Assembly (NCBI GenBank): GCA_030649735.1
Contig: JAUSFL010000008.1
Location: forward strand, 85,141-149,140
Direction: 5' to 3'
Source of the DNA: Candidatus Iainarchaeum sp.
GTDB taxonomy: Archaea > Iainarchaeota > Iainarchaeia > Iainarchaeales > UBA10191
Length of the DNA: 64,000 nt
In this document: positions 50,729 to 59,215 of the stretch, in pieces
How positions within the stretch are numbered: the first letter of the stretch is position 1
Layout: the number at the start of each line of letters is the position of its first letter
Position numbers and translations under genes: made by a program
The notes under the pieces: generated by a model
What the model saw: the letters and a program-made list of their open reading frames with translations, nothing else
What the model was told of the DNA's origin: nothing
Database searches by the model: none

Positions 50729-51457
50729 ATGAAGGAGCGCTTTTTGGAAATTGACGCCTTTCGCGGCATTGCAGTATGCCTGATGGTTTTGTTCCATTTT
50801 TTGTTTGACCTTAATTATTTTAGGGGATTGTCTTTTGACCTTTCTTTTGGCTTGTGGCTTTTTGTCGGAAGAAGTTCGGCATTGATTTTCCTGCTTTTGG
50901 TTGGAATTTCCCTGACTTTAAGCAATGCAAATGCCTTGCAGGATGGGCTTGGCGGAAAGGAAAGGCGTTGGAAATTCTTGAAAAGGGGTTTTGGAGTCTT
51001 TTGCCTGGGCTTGCTTGTCACTGCAGTCACTTTCTTGCTTTTTCCGCAAGAAACAATCTGGTTTGGGGTTTTGCACTTGATTGGCGTTTCAATAATTATT
51101 GCATTTCCTTTCTTAAAGTTTAAGCGATTGAACATTGCTTTAGGGATTCTGGCAATAATTGCCGGATTGTTATTATGGAATTTAAGTTTTGGCTTTGCTT
51201 GGCTGCTGCCTTTTGGCTTCCAGCCTTACGGCTTTGTAAGTTTTGATTATTTTCCAATCCTTCCGTCCTTTGGGGTGGTTTTGTTGGGAATTGCTTTAGG
51301 AAACTGGCTTTATGCTGGCGGAAAAAGAAACTTTCGGCCTTTAATCCTTGAAAACTCTGATGTTTCAAGGCTTTTGGCTTTTTTGGGCAAGAATTCGCTA
51401 ATAATTTATTTGCTGCACCAACCGGTTATTATTGGAGTTTTGCTATTTCTAGCATGA
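50729..51457 (+). CDS. DUF1624-family membrane protein
   Basis: 242 residues and about seven membrane helices. RFLEIDAFRGIAVCLMVLFHFLFDLNYF is the diagnostic N-terminal helix of the DUF1624/HGSNAT-like acyltransferase group, with a conserved His in the membrane. The C-terminal LLAFLGKNSLIIYLLHQPVIIGVL is also typical. Relatives transfer acetyl groups to sugars across membranes, so surface glycan modification is a reasonable guess. It runs in the direction of the trxB gene 51 nt downstream. Confidence 0.8.
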   Translation: MKERFLEIDAFRGIAVCLMVLFHFLFDLNYFRGLSFDLSFGLWLFVGRSSALIFLLLVGISLTLSNANALQDGLGGKERRWKFLKRGFGVFCLGLLVTAVTFLLFPQETIWFGVLHLIGVSIIIAFPFLKFKRLNIALGILAIIAGLLLWNLSFGFAWLLPFGFQPYGFVSFDYFPILPSFGVVLLGIALGNWLYAGGKRNFRPLILENSDVSRLLAFLGKNSLIIYLLHQPVIIGVLLFLA

Positions 51458-51508
51458 GAAGCCATTAAATACTTTTTTGGAGCTTAATACTTGAAAGGTT
51501 GTTTTTTC

Positions 51509-52435
51509 ATGAGCGAAGTTTTGGACTTGGTTATTATTGGAACTGGCCCTGCTGGTCTTTCTGCTGCAATTTATGCGGGGGTTTACAAGCTGAATTTCAA
51601 GGTTGTTGGGAAAGATTATGGCCTTTTGGCCGGAGCGCATGAAATCTGGAATTATCCCGGAGTTAAGGCAATTGCGGGTTTTGAATTAGTGCAGAGAATG
51701 CGCGATCATGCTGTTGATTCTTTCAAGGCTGAAATAATTGATGATGAAGTGATTGCAGTCAGGAAGAGCGGCGAGCATTTTTCAGTGCAGTTGAAAAGCG
51801 CTGAAACTTTGGAGTGCAAGGCCTTGATTATTGCGACTGGCCTAATGAACAGGAAGTTGGGCATTGGGGAAGAGCGCTTGATTGGAAAGGGAGTCTCTTA
51901 CTGTGCGACTTGCGATGCCGGCTTGTTTTCCGGCAAAACTGTCGGAGTCATTGGCGGTAGTGACAGCACGGCTTCTGCGGCATTGCTTTTGGCAGAGTAT
52001 GCAAAGAAAGTGCTGATTTTTTACAGGCAGGATGCATTGAGATGCCAGCCTGTTTACTTGCCTAAATTGCAGGAGAAAAAAAACATTGAAATAGTCTGCA
52101 ATTCCACTGTCGTTCAAGTTGTTGGCGACAAAATGCTTGAAAAGATTGTTTTAGAGTGCGATGGAAAAAAGACCGAATTAAAGCTTGATGGCTTGTTTCC
52201 TGAAATTGGGGCTGTTCCGCAAAATGTCTTGCTTGACAAATTAGGCGTGAAGTTTGACGCTTCAGGCTTTATTCCAGTGGACTTGAACCAGAAGACAAGC
52301 ACTGAAGGAGTTTATGCTGCTGGAGACATCACTTCAAGCCATCCGAAATTCAAGCAGGTTGTTGTTGCTGCTGGCGAAGGCGCTGTCGCTTCAAATTCAG
52401 TGTACAGGTTTTTGAAAGAAAGCAACAAAATTTAG
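51509..52435 (+). CDS. trxB: thioredoxin reductase-like flavoprotein
   Basis: 308 residues from the ATG at 51509. The FAD-binding GXGXXG segment is DLVIIGTGPAGLSAAIYAG. The redox-active pair is in VSYCATCDAGLFSGK, the NAD(P)-binding loop is VGVIGGSDSTASAALLLAE, and the C-terminal FAD segment is GVYAAGDITSSHPKFKQVVVAAGEGAVAS. It reduces a thioredoxin or glutaredoxin partner; the glutaredoxin-like and Dsb-like genes 1-3 kb downstream are possible partners. An upstream in-frame start at 51491 exists. Confidence 0.92.
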   Translation: MSEVLDLVIIGTGPAGLSAAIYAGVYKLNFKVVGKDYGLLAGAHEIWNYPGVKAIAGFELVQRMRDHAVDSFKAEIIDDEVIAVRKSGEHFSVQLKSAETLECKALIIATGLMNRKLGIGEERLIGKGVSYCATCDAGLFSGKTVGVIGGSDSTASAALLLAEYAKKVLIFYRQDALRCQPVYLPKLQEKKNIEIVCNSTVVQVVGDKMLEKIVLECDGKKTELKLDGLFPEIGAVPQNVLLDKLGVKFDASGFIPVDLNQKTSTEGVYAAGDITSSHPKFKQVVVAAGEGAVASNSVYRFLKESNKI

Positions 52436-52439
52436 AATT

Positions 52440-53381
52440 TTATTTCCTTAGTCTTGGCAGAATTCTTCTTTTGATTGGTTTTGGCCTATTGGCTTTTCCA
52501 ACAAGTCTGGCGTTGGCTTCAAAAAACTTTGTGCTGTCTGGAACTATTCGTTCAATGCCGCTCAATGCTTTTTCATACTCTTGCCTTGCCTGTGCAATAT
52601 TTGCAGCATTCCCATTTTTCAAGGATTCTGTCGCGCCCCTTAATGCATTTTGATAATTTGCGCTTGCTTCTGCGATTCTTTGCAGTGATTTTGCGGCAGG
52701 GCTTCCCTTGAATAATTCCGCATAAACTCGGACAACAGTGCTCTTCCTATAGTCTGTCTTTCCATCGATTTTAGGCAGTGCTTTGCGCATGTCAAGAATG
52801 TGCCTTGCATTATTGATTACTCTGTCGATTGCAAACTGAAGATTTTGGTAATATTCAGGCCTGTCATGGGCTTTGTCAAAAGAGCGCATTATGTTTCCTT
52901 TTCTGGCGGCATTAATGACTGCAGCCAAATGGCTTTCTTTGTCCCTTGCGAGATCCAGTTTTCTGATTCTGACAAGCTTTCTTGGATCTGTTCCTACTGT
53001 TGTTTTCTTTCCAACATCGGATTTCAAAAGTTTGAACATTAACGGCGACAATGAGTGATATCCGCTTCTTGCTTCTTTGCTGTTCATGTGGGTTATTTCA
53101 GGCTTTACTTTCAGGTTTTCAACTGAATTTTTGAAAACTCTTGTGAGGTATTTTTCGACAAGGGCCTGTTTTTCCGGCTTGCTTATGATCAAAACATCCA
53201 AGTCAGAGCCGAGAGAAAATTCTTTCCTTGCGATAGATCCAAAAATTGTTGCGCTTTCAATCCATCCGCGTTCATGCAGTTTTTGCATTAGAGAAATAGC
53301 AATTTTTCTGGCGGTTTCGAGATTTTCTCTTGATGAATAATTTCCTTTCTCTAAATCCTGCCAGGAGTATATTTGAACCAT
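52440..53381 (-). CDS. nucleotidyltransferase-fold protein with helical C-terminus
   Basis: 313 residues. SATIFGSIARKEFSLGSDLDVLII is the minimal nucleotidyltransferase core, with GS and the metal-binding D-x-D in SDLD. Residues about 150-310 are helical and HEPN-like in composition (ARHILDMRKALPKIDG; YRKSTVVRVYAELFKG), ending in a basic tail RPKPIKRRILPRLRK. Such proteins may add nucleotides to RNA or protein, or act in toxin-antitoxin pairs; here both parts are in one chain and no partner gene is next to it. It is convergent with trxB. Confidence 0.7.
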   Translation of the reverse strand: MVQIYSWQDLEKGNYSSRENLETARKIAISLMQKLHERGWIESATIFGSIARKEFSLGSDLDVLIISKPEKQALVEKYLTRVFKNSVENLKVKPEITHMNSKEARSGYHSLSPLMFKLLKSDVGKKTTVGTDPRKLVRIRKLDLARDKESHLAAVINAARKGNIMRSFDKAHDRPEYYQNLQFAIDRVINNARHILDMRKALPKIDGKTDYRKSTVVRVYAELFKGSPAAKSLQRIAEASANYQNALRGATESLKNGNAANIAQARQEYEKALSGIERIVPDSTKFFEANARLVGKANRPKPIKRRILPRLRK

Positions 53382-53441
53382 GAAAAAACAATACTGTCTT
53401 TTTGTTTAATAATGTTCTTTCAAGTCAACTTTTAAAAAATT

Positions 53442-53576
53442 TCAGCAGTTTTTGAATTCCATTTCTGTTTTGACTTCTTTCTTGAAGTTTTTCTTGTTTT
53501 CTTTTGCTGCCTTGCTTTCAAGAAACACTAGGTCGGTGCATTTCAATTCTTTCAGCATTTTTTTGACTTTTTTCAA
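53442..53576 (-). CDS. small Lys/Glu-rich protein with C-terminal Cys, 44 aa
   Basis: Reading from a TTG at 53576 with a GGAG ribosome site gives KKVKKMLKELKCTDLVFLES, then KAAKENKKNFKKEVKTEMEF and a final KNC. It starts 20 nt after the glutaredoxin-like gene on the same strand. It has two Cys and no recognised family. The good ribosome site and the position suggest it is real; the evidence is modest. Confidence 0.4.
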   Translation of the reverse strand: MKKVKKMLKELKCTDLVFLESKAAKENKKNFKKEVKTEMEFKNC

Positions 53577-53596
53577 GAAACCAACTCCTTGATTTT

Positions 53597-53827
53597 CTAT
53601 TTTGCAATTGCCTTGTCTATTGCAGGCTTGTCAAAGCCGATGATTATTTTTCCGTCAATGTCAAGCACTGGAACTCCCATTTGCCCTGACTTTTTTATCA
53701 TTTCCTGCGCCTTTGCATGGTCTTTTGACACGTCAATTTCTTCCACTTCAATCCCTTTTCCTTTAAGGTAGTCTTTTGCAATATGGCAGTAAGGGCAGGT
53801 TGGCGTTGAATACACTATTGCCTTCAT
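53597..53827 (-). CDS. glutaredoxin-like protein (NrdH type)
   Basis: 76 residues. AIVYSTPTCPYCHIAKDYLKGKGI holds the CPYC redox site, and MGVPVLDIDGKIIIGFDKPAIDKAI the cis-Pro and substrate-binding loop. It is a thioredoxin-fold electron carrier for disulphide reduction. The ATG overlaps the stop of the DsbA-like gene as ATGA. A thioredoxin reductase gene lies 1.2 kb away and could reduce it. Confidence 0.9.
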   Translation of the reverse strand: MKAIVYSTPTCPYCHIAKDYLKGKGIEVEEIDVSKDHAKAQEMIKKSGQMGVPVLDIDGKIIIGFDKPAIDKAIAK

Positions 53828-54441
53828 TGTTTCACCTCGCTGATTTTTTGCCGGATTTTTGCCTTTAAGTTTGCAAGAATTTCGCTTAATGCGGTTCCTT
53901 GGACTTTTTCACCGTTCACGAAGAATGTCGGGGTTCCATTAACTCCGAGGCTTGTTCCTTCAGCAATGTCTTGCTGGACTCGCGCTTCTTTTATTCCGCT
54001 GTAAATGCAGCTTGTGAATTTTGCCTGGTCAATTCCAAGGCTTTTTGCAAGTGAAACCAGCGAGTCATTGCCAAGTTTTCCGTTTGCTTTGAAAAGCAGA
54101 TTGTGGTATTCCCAGAATTTTCCATTGTCTTGCGCGCAAAAGCTCGCTTCAGAGGCAGTCAATGCAAAATTGTGGATTTGGGTTAAAGGAAATTGCTTGT
54201 ACTCAAACTTGATTTGGTCCTTGAATTCCTGAAAGATTGCCTCAACGTAAGGCTCTGTTGCAATGCAGGCTGGGCATTGGTAGTCTGAAAATTCTTGGAC
54301 AATTACCTTTGCTTCCAAATTGCCTTTTGCAGGCTGCGGGTTTGCAATGTCCGGATATGCCGGTTTTGCGGCCAAAAGGACTGCAGCGCCCGCAATAACC
54401 GCAATTAGAATTATTGCGGCAATCAAGATTTTAAAGTTCAT
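53824..54441 (-). CDS. DsbA-like thiol-disulphide oxidoreductase, membrane-anchored
   Basis: 205 residues. An N-terminal hydrophobic segment (ILIAAIILIAVIAGAAVLLAA) places the rest outside the cell. The thioredoxin fold with helical insert has EFSDYQCPACIATEPYVEAIF (CPAC site), an internal SFCAQ, and GTSLGVNGTPTFFVNGEKVQG with the cis-Pro. The family oxidises or isomerises disulphides in secreted proteins, which fits the Cys-rich secreted proteins of this window. It is cotranscribed with the glutaredoxin-like gene. Confidence 0.88.
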   Translation of the reverse strand: MNFKILIAAIILIAVIAGAAVLLAAKPAYPDIANPQPAKGNLEAKVIVQEFSDYQCPACIATEPYVEAIFQEFKDQIKFEYKQFPLTQIHNFALTASEASFCAQDNGKFWEYHNLLFKANGKLGNDSLVSLAKSLGIDQAKFTSCIYSGIKEARVQQDIAEGTSLGVNGTPTFFVNGEKVQGTALSEILANLKAKIRQKISEVKQ

Positions 54442-54534
54442 AAAACATCTCCTTTCAAATCCTTAACCTTACTTTTTTAAAACTGGCGTGCTGGCTTGAG
54501 TCAAGCTTGAGAAAAAGAAAAAAAGATTGCGTAA

Positions 54535-55599
54535 CTATGGGGTTACGCAACCGCCTGAAGCCGCAGCGGCTCCGGCAGCGCTTAAGGTTTGGCCGCAGGT
54601 TGCAGGCGCTGTATTGAAAGCACCGCACATTCCTGCCTTGTACTCTTCAGCGCTTCTTCCGCCATTGTATGGCCCGTCATTGATTATTAATGTAGGGCTT
54701 CCTGAAACACCGTACTTTGCAGTTGCTGCAATTTCAGCGTCAAGCAACGCTATTTTCTCATCAACAGCGCATTGCTCGATTTTTGCAGTGTCTAGAGAAA
54801 GCTTTGTTGCTTCAGTTTTCCAGCAAGTGCTTATGTTCTGTAAATTGCATGCGGTGTTCACGGCGTTTACATAGTCAATGAATTTGTCAGGCATGTTCTT
54901 TTGAATGCACAATTCCCTGACGTCTTGGGCCAGTTCTTCAGCTCCGTGCAGTGAAGTGTAGTCATTGCCTTGCTTGCTTACAATGTACCTAATTTTGAAG
55001 TCCACGCTGTTTCCCAAAAGCTTTAATGCCGGAATGATTCCAGCCTCTGCCTGGTTTCCGTAAGGGCAGTAGCTCATTACAAACAACTCAACTACTGGCT
55101 TGTCGCTTTTTGCTGTTGTTTGCGCTGGAGGGTTTTGCGGCTGTGTCGCTGGCGGCTGTTGTGGGATTGGAGCGTCCAATTCCAGAACTTGGCCTGCGAT
55201 AAGTTTTTTTCCATCAGCAGTCAAGTATGCTGGAACGTCTTGTGTTTGCCCGTCCTTGGTTAACTTGTAGTTTGCCAGGACAAGCCCGTCGTTGATTCTT
55301 TCAACGCTTGCCAGTTTCACTTCGACGCCTTGGGCGTTAAAAATGTTTGTTTTCAAGTAATTCAGTCCCTTGTTTGCTAATTTATTTGCGTCAAGGTTTG
55401 CGCCAGTTTGCCCTGCATTTCCCGCGATTTTTGGCGTTGAAATTGCCAAGGCTCCGACAGCAATCAATGCAATTGCAAAAACTATTGTGGTAATCATCCA
55501 CACGTTTGGGCCTTTCTTTTCATGATGGCTTTGCGCGTGGTGTTCAGCATGATGCTCAGGATGATGCTCATGGTGTTCGTGATGTTCGTGTTCTGTCAA
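54535..55599 (-). CDS. His-rich membrane-anchored thioredoxin-fold protein
   Basis: 354 residues. The cytoplasmic N-terminus is nearly all His/Glu (about 12 His in the first 28 residues), a possible metal-binding tail. One membrane helix follows (WMITTIVFAIALIAVGALAI), then a small domain (about 65-140), a Pro/Gln linker and a thioredoxin-fold domain with VVELFVMSYCPYGNQAEAGI (CPYG site) and the cis-Pro GVSGSPTLIIND. Additional Cys lie at the C-terminus (GMCGAF, ATCGQ, GGCVTP). I prefer a TTG at 55599 behind AAAGGGG; an earlier TTG at 55608 adds three residues. Confidence 0.75.
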   Translation of the reverse strand: MTEHEHHEHHEHHPEHHAEHHAQSHHEKKGPNVWMITTIVFAIALIAVGALAISTPKIAGNAGQTGANLDANKLANKGLNYLKTNIFNAQGVEVKLASVERINDGLVLANYKLTKDGQTQDVPAYLTADGKKLIAGQVLELDAPIPQQPPATQPQNPPAQTTAKSDKPVVELFVMSYCPYGNQAEAGIIPALKLLGNSVDFKIRYIVSKQGNDYTSLHGAEELAQDVRELCIQKNMPDKFIDYVNAVNTACNLQNISTCWKTEATKLSLDTAKIEQCAVDEKIALLDAEIAATAKYGVSGSPTLIINDGPYNGGRSAEEYKAGMCGAFNTAPATCGQTLSAAGAAAASGGCVTP

Positions 55600-55719
55600 A
55601 AAAACCAACCCCTTTCAATGTAGCTTTAAAAAATAAAGTTAACTAGGGAAAAAATCCCGCGAAGTGCTTAAAAAGCTTAGCTTTTTGAAAGCGGTTTGCT
55701 TTTCGAAAAAAAATAGGAA

Positions 55720-55743
55720 GCCTCTGGCGAGATTTGAACTCGA
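55720..55743 (-). repeat. tRNA 3'-end remnant (T-arm and acceptor)
   Basis: Read on the minus strand this is TCGAGTTCAAATCTCGCCAGAGGC: a T-arm with loop TTCAAAT and a 3' acceptor half, without any 5' half nearby. Over 23 nt it differs from the 3' end of tRNA-Thr(GGT) at 56791 in two positions and then diverges. It lies 58 nt before the LAGLIDADG gene, which ends inside that tRNA, as expected of a displaced tRNA end. Origin from another tRNA (for example a Ser-type gene), or a split-tRNA 3' half, cannot be excluded. Confidence 0.6.
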
Positions 55744-55800
55744 TTCGAGCGGAAGTCCGGCTTCAAAAAGACTATTTAAAGCAAAAAGCAAGAATAAGTA

Positions 55801-56808
55801 ATGCAGGATAGACTTGGTTTTGTTGATGCTTTTGTTAGGAAGCAGTTCTTTGAAGCTTTTAGAAGCGCACTTAATTCCAAAAACTGGCGGGAGCTGGCAA
55901 GCTCTTTCGGATTGCATCGGACATTATTCCAAAAGTACCAGTACGGGCAGCTTTTGCTTCCTGAAGAATTGTTTGAGAAAATGCTGTTTTCACTACCTGC
56001 CGAAAGGCAGGACTTTTTTACAGGTAAGTTTTTCAGGAAGGCTGGAAACTGGGGTGCAATAAGAGGTGGAAGAGTATTGTTTGAGAAATATCCTGAAGAG
56101 TTCAAAAAAAGAAGGGAAAACGGGTTGAAAAAGCTGAAAGAACTAGGAAATGCTGGCGGGAAAATTAAATTTAAGATTGACGAAAATATTCCCCTATCTG
56201 AAGAATTCTGTGAATTTGTTGGAGCTTTCATTGGAGATGGCTGGCTTGACTATTCAAACAGCAGTGTTGGAATTGTAGGAAATAGAAGTTTGGATTCTGA
56301 ATATCTTATACGATTGAAGAATAATGCCCAGTCAGTTTTTGGGTTAAATGGAAAGTTAAGCGAGAGAAAGGATTGTCTGGCAACTGTGCTGAGATTAAAC
56401 TCTAAAATGCTTTGTGAGCTTTTTGTCAATCGGTTTGGTTTTCCAAAGGGGGCAAAAACTCATTCTGTAAGAATTCCTGAAGAAATCCTGAATTCTGAAG
56501 AGCAATTCATTTTTGCAGTAATTAGGGGAATATTTGACACTGATGGTTGCGTGTTTTTAGACAAAAGAAAAATTTACAAAAAGCCTTACCCAAGAATTAG
56601 TTTGCAGATTGTAAGTAAAAATCTTGCAGAACAGCTATTTATGATTTTGTCAAAAGAATTTATTGTCTACAAAGGATTTAATGCAAGCCGGCATTCTCAG
56701 TATATTGAAATTTATGGGATTGAACAATTGCAAAAATGGATGCGTCTGATAGGATTCTCTAATGAAAGGAACTTGAGGAAAGTCAGGGAAGCCTGTGGCG
56801 AGACTTGA
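55801..56808 (+). CDS. LAGLIDADG homing endonuclease inserted at tRNA-Thr
   Basis: 335 residues. A helical, HTH-like N-terminus (SKNWRELASSFGLHRTLFQKYQYG) is followed by two LAGLIDADG helices, EFVGAFIGDGWLDY near residue 140 and AVIRGIFDTDGCVF near residue 240, with acidic residues at both active sites. It should act as a monomer. A TATTTAAAG box 25 nt before the ATG suggests a leaderless message. The last codons (residues of EACGET) and the TGA at 56806-56808 lie within the opposing tRNA-Thr gene, so the protein's end is encoded by antisense tRNA sequence. A tRNA 3'-end remnant lies upstream. Confidence 0.85.
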   Translation: MQDRLGFVDAFVRKQFFEAFRSALNSKNWRELASSFGLHRTLFQKYQYGQLLLPEELFEKMLFSLPAERQDFFTGKFFRKAGNWGAIRGGRVLFEKYPEEFKKRRENGLKKLKELGNAGGKIKFKIDENIPLSEEFCEFVGAFIGDGWLDYSNSSVGIVGNRSLDSEYLIRLKNNAQSVFGLNGKLSERKDCLATVLRLNSKMLCELFVNRFGFPKGAKTHSVRIPEEILNSEEQFIFAVIRGIFDTDGCVFLDKRKIYKKPYPRISLQIVSKNLAEQLFMILSKEFIVYKGFNASRHSQYIEIYGIEQLQKWMRLIGFSNERNLRKVREACGET

Positions 56809-56861
56809 ACTCGCGACCTATTGATTACCAATCAATTGCGCTACCACTGCGCCACACAGGC
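56791..56861 (-). tRNA. tRNA-Thr(GGT)
   Basis: 71 nt, no intron. Acceptor GCCTGTG/CACAGGC, D-stem GCGC/GCGC with loop AGTGGTA, anticodon stem ATTGA/TCAAT with loop TTGGTAA, and T-stem GCGAG/CTCGC with loop TTCAAGT. Its last 18 nt overlap the end of the convergent LAGLIDADG gene. Confidence 0.92.
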
Positions 56862-56892
56862 ATTGCCAAAGAATTTTTCTGAAAAAACAGTT

Positions 56893-58155
56893 TTAAATGA
56901 GACTCTTTAATTTTGCCAATTCTTTGATTTTTACTTTCTCTTGTTTGCCTGTTTCCAGGTTCTTTAAAGTCAATTCGCCGCTTTTGAGCTCGTTTTCTCC
57001 CACAATCAGAACGTAAGGGATTTTTTTCTTGCTTGCGAACTCCATGTTTTTTGTCAAAGACCTTTGCATCAGGTCGTTTTCCACATTCAATCCCAAGTTT
57101 CTCAAGTCCCTTGCAATCTCAAGGCTTTTTTTTCCTGCCTCAAATCCTATTGGAACAACCATTATTTGCGTTTTTTGGACCCTGACTTCTTTTTCCCTCA
57201 AGTCCAAAAGCCTGTCAATTCCAAAACTTATTCCAACAGCCGGTGTTGGAGAGCCTCCGTAAGTTTCAATCAGCTTGTCATATCTTCCGCCGCCTCCAAC
57301 GCTTGGCGCTCCTTCAACGCTAATTTCAAAAACATTTCCAGTATAATATTCAAGCCCGCGTGCAAGGCTTGCGTCAAATTTCACGAATTCTCCAAGGCCT
57401 GCCTTTTCACAGTACTCGAGCAGTTCTTTCAAGTCATTCAGCCCAGTTTTTTCCTTTATAATTTTTTCAATTCTTTCAATGCTGTTCTCTTTTATGGCGT
57501 TAAGGATTTTTGTGGAAATTTCCTTTCCATCAAGCTCTTTTTTCACACCGTCAATTCCAATCTTGTCAAGCTTGTCCAAAGAACGCATGCAATCTTTCAA
57601 TTGCTCTTTCTTCACTCCGCAAGCCAGGGCTATTTCTTCAAGCAATTGCTTGTTTGAAACTTTAATTGTAAAAGTAAAACTCAAGTCTTTCATTATCTTG
57701 TAAGCCAAGGCAATTATTTCAAAATCTGCCATTATTGAATTGCTGCCAATAATGTCAGCATCTGCTTGGGTGAATTCGCGGTAGCGTTTTGCTCCAGGCC
57801 TGTCATAGCGGTACACTTTTCCAATTTCAAAACGCTTGAAAGGCTTTGAAAGCTGCGGGTTTCCAGCTATGACGCGCGCAAGCGGAACAGTCAAGTCAAA
57901 CCTTAAGCCGAGCTCGCGGTCGCTCTTGTCTTTGAAATAATAAATCTCGTCCTTGATTGCCTCTCCAGCGCTTTCTTTAATTGCAAGGATTTCAAAGCTT
58001 TCAACAACTGGAGTCTCCAATGGCTCAAAGCCGTAGGCTTCGAATTCTTTCCTGACTCTGTCAAGCATTGCCTGTTTTTTTGAAGCTTGCTCTGGCAATA
58101 AATCGCGCATTCCGCGAACTGCCTGAAAGCTCAAACGTTGTGCGGTCTTTTCCAT
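56893..58155 (-). CDS. hisS: histidyl-tRNA synthetase
   Basis: 420 residues, standard length. Class II motifs: RGMRDLLPEQASKKQAMLDRVRKEF (motif 1 region), the motif 2 segment RFEIGKVYRYDRPGAKRYREFTQADADIIG, the histidine-binding ARGLEYYTGNVFEISVEG, and motif 3 VGISFGIDRLLDL. The C-terminal anticodon-binding domain has VVPIGFEAGKKSLEIARDLRNLG. It charges tRNA-His. It is the second gene after a HisG-HisE fusion (14 nt gap), and tRNA-His lies 1.06 kb upstream of its start. Confidence 0.95.
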   Translation of the reverse strand: MEKTAQRLSFQAVRGMRDLLPEQASKKQAMLDRVRKEFEAYGFEPLETPVVESFEILAIKESAGEAIKDEIYYFKDKSDRELGLRFDLTVPLARVIAGNPQLSKPFKRFEIGKVYRYDRPGAKRYREFTQADADIIGSNSIMADFEIIALAYKIMKDLSFTFTIKVSNKQLLEEIALACGVKKEQLKDCMRSLDKLDKIGIDGVKKELDGKEISTKILNAIKENSIERIEKIIKEKTGLNDLKELLEYCEKAGLGEFVKFDASLARGLEYYTGNVFEISVEGAPSVGGGGRYDKLIETYGGSPTPAVGISFGIDRLLDLREKEVRVQKTQIMVVPIGFEAGKKSLEIARDLRNLGLNVENDLMQRSLTKNMEFASKKKIPYVLIVGENELKSGELTLKNLETGKQEKVKIKELAKLKSLI

Positions 58156-58169
58156 TTCATTCAGCTCCT

Positions 58170-59102
58170 TTAATTTTGAATTGCCTTCTTATTAAGTTTT
58201 TTTCCCTTTTCTTCAAAGCCAGCCTCATTTAACACTGTTTTTTCAAGTTCTCTGCGCTTTAGTTCGTTCCAGACTTGCGCGTAATCAACCTGGCTTTCGG
58301 CAAGGCAGACTGTAAGGAAGTAAAGCAAGTCCGCGGCTTCCCAAATTATTTTGCCTTTCTTTCCTTCAATGATTGCCTGGCAAAGCTCGAAGGACTCTTC
58401 ATTGAGTTTTTTCAAGGCCTTTCTTTCACGCACTATTTTTGCAGTGTAGCTTTCTGCGCTTCCTTCCTTGATTCTTTCCTTCACTGTTTGAGAAAGCCTT
58501 TCAAGCTGGCTTTCAGGCTCTCTTTCCCCGATTAAAACCCAATCGCTTTGGAAAAAGACAGAAATTATTTTCAACGCGTTTTCTTTCAATGCCTTTCCAG
58601 TGCAGACTATTTCAACGCAATAGTCAAACAATCCTTCAGAAACCGCGGTTTCCAAACCGCCATTCAGGCATTCGGTCTCATACTCAAAGCCGTCGCGCGA
58701 TAGCTTTTCCAAAAAAGCCTTGCTTAATCCCTCAAACTTGGAATTCAACGCAATGCGCAAGACTTTTCCTTTTTCCAAAGGCCTTGCCCCAATCAGGCAA
58801 AGAGACGGTTTTTTGAGCAAAAAGCTTTCATCATTCCATTCAATGCTTTCAATAATTGAAGTCTTGACCTGTTTTTTGCAGCAGTATTCCTGGAATAAAT
58901 CGTTTCCAGTAAGCCCGAATGCCTTAATTCCTTTAGAGTTGAATTCTTCCACGAGCTTTGGAATGTCTTCTCCTCTAAGGCGCAGGATTTTGATTTTTGG
59001 AAACTTGCTTTTCACGCTTTCCAGCATTGCAAAATCCTGCTTTAGCCCAGTGTTTTTAGGCAGTATTAGGTAAGTGAAGGCAATCGCCTTCTTTTTTTTC
59101 AA
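58170..59102 (-). CDS. hisGE: HisG-HisE fusion: ATP phosphoribosyltransferase (short form) and phosphoribosyl-ATP pyrophosphatase
   Basis: 310 residues. Residues about 1-200 are a short-form HisG lacking the C-terminal regulatory domain: RLRGEDIPKLVEEFNSKGIKAFGLTGNDLFQEY, then CLNGGLETAVSEGLFDYCVEIVCTGKALKENAL with the PRPP-loop region. Residues about 205-300 are HisE-like, of the MazG fold: RIKEGSAESYTAKIVRERKALKKLNEESFELCQAI and WEAADLLYFLTVCLAE with the acidic metal-binding residues. These are the first two steps of histidine synthesis. Short HisG normally needs HisZ, a HisRS paralogue; here hisS is immediately downstream. No other his genes are in the window. Confidence 0.78.
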   Translation of the reverse strand: MKKKKAIAFTYLILPKNTGLKQDFAMLESVKSKFPKIKILRLRGEDIPKLVEEFNSKGIKAFGLTGNDLFQEYCCKKQVKTSIIESIEWNDESFLLKKPSLCLIGARPLEKGKVLRIALNSKFEGLSKAFLEKLSRDGFEYETECLNGGLETAVSEGLFDYCVEIVCTGKALKENALKIISVFFQSDWVLIGEREPESQLERLSQTVKERIKEGSAESYTAKIVRERKALKKLNEESFELCQAIIEGKKGKIIWEAADLLYFLTVCLAESQVDYAQVWNELKRRELEKTVLNEAGFEEKGKKLNKKAIQN

Positions 59103-59215
59103 AATATTCTTTTTCTATGCTTTTCGCTGTATTCATTCAAAAAACCTCCATTTTAGAATTTGAAAAATCCAGGAAGTTAAAGGTGAAGTGAATCACTTTT
59201 TGCCCGGAATTTTAG

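Noticed and set aside
55718-55790. A trans-spliced (split) tRNA 3' half with its own promoter
   Set aside because: The TTTAAATA upstream would suit it, but the same box serves the LAGLIDADG gene, and no matching 5' half is in the window; a displaced tRNA end explains the data more simply.
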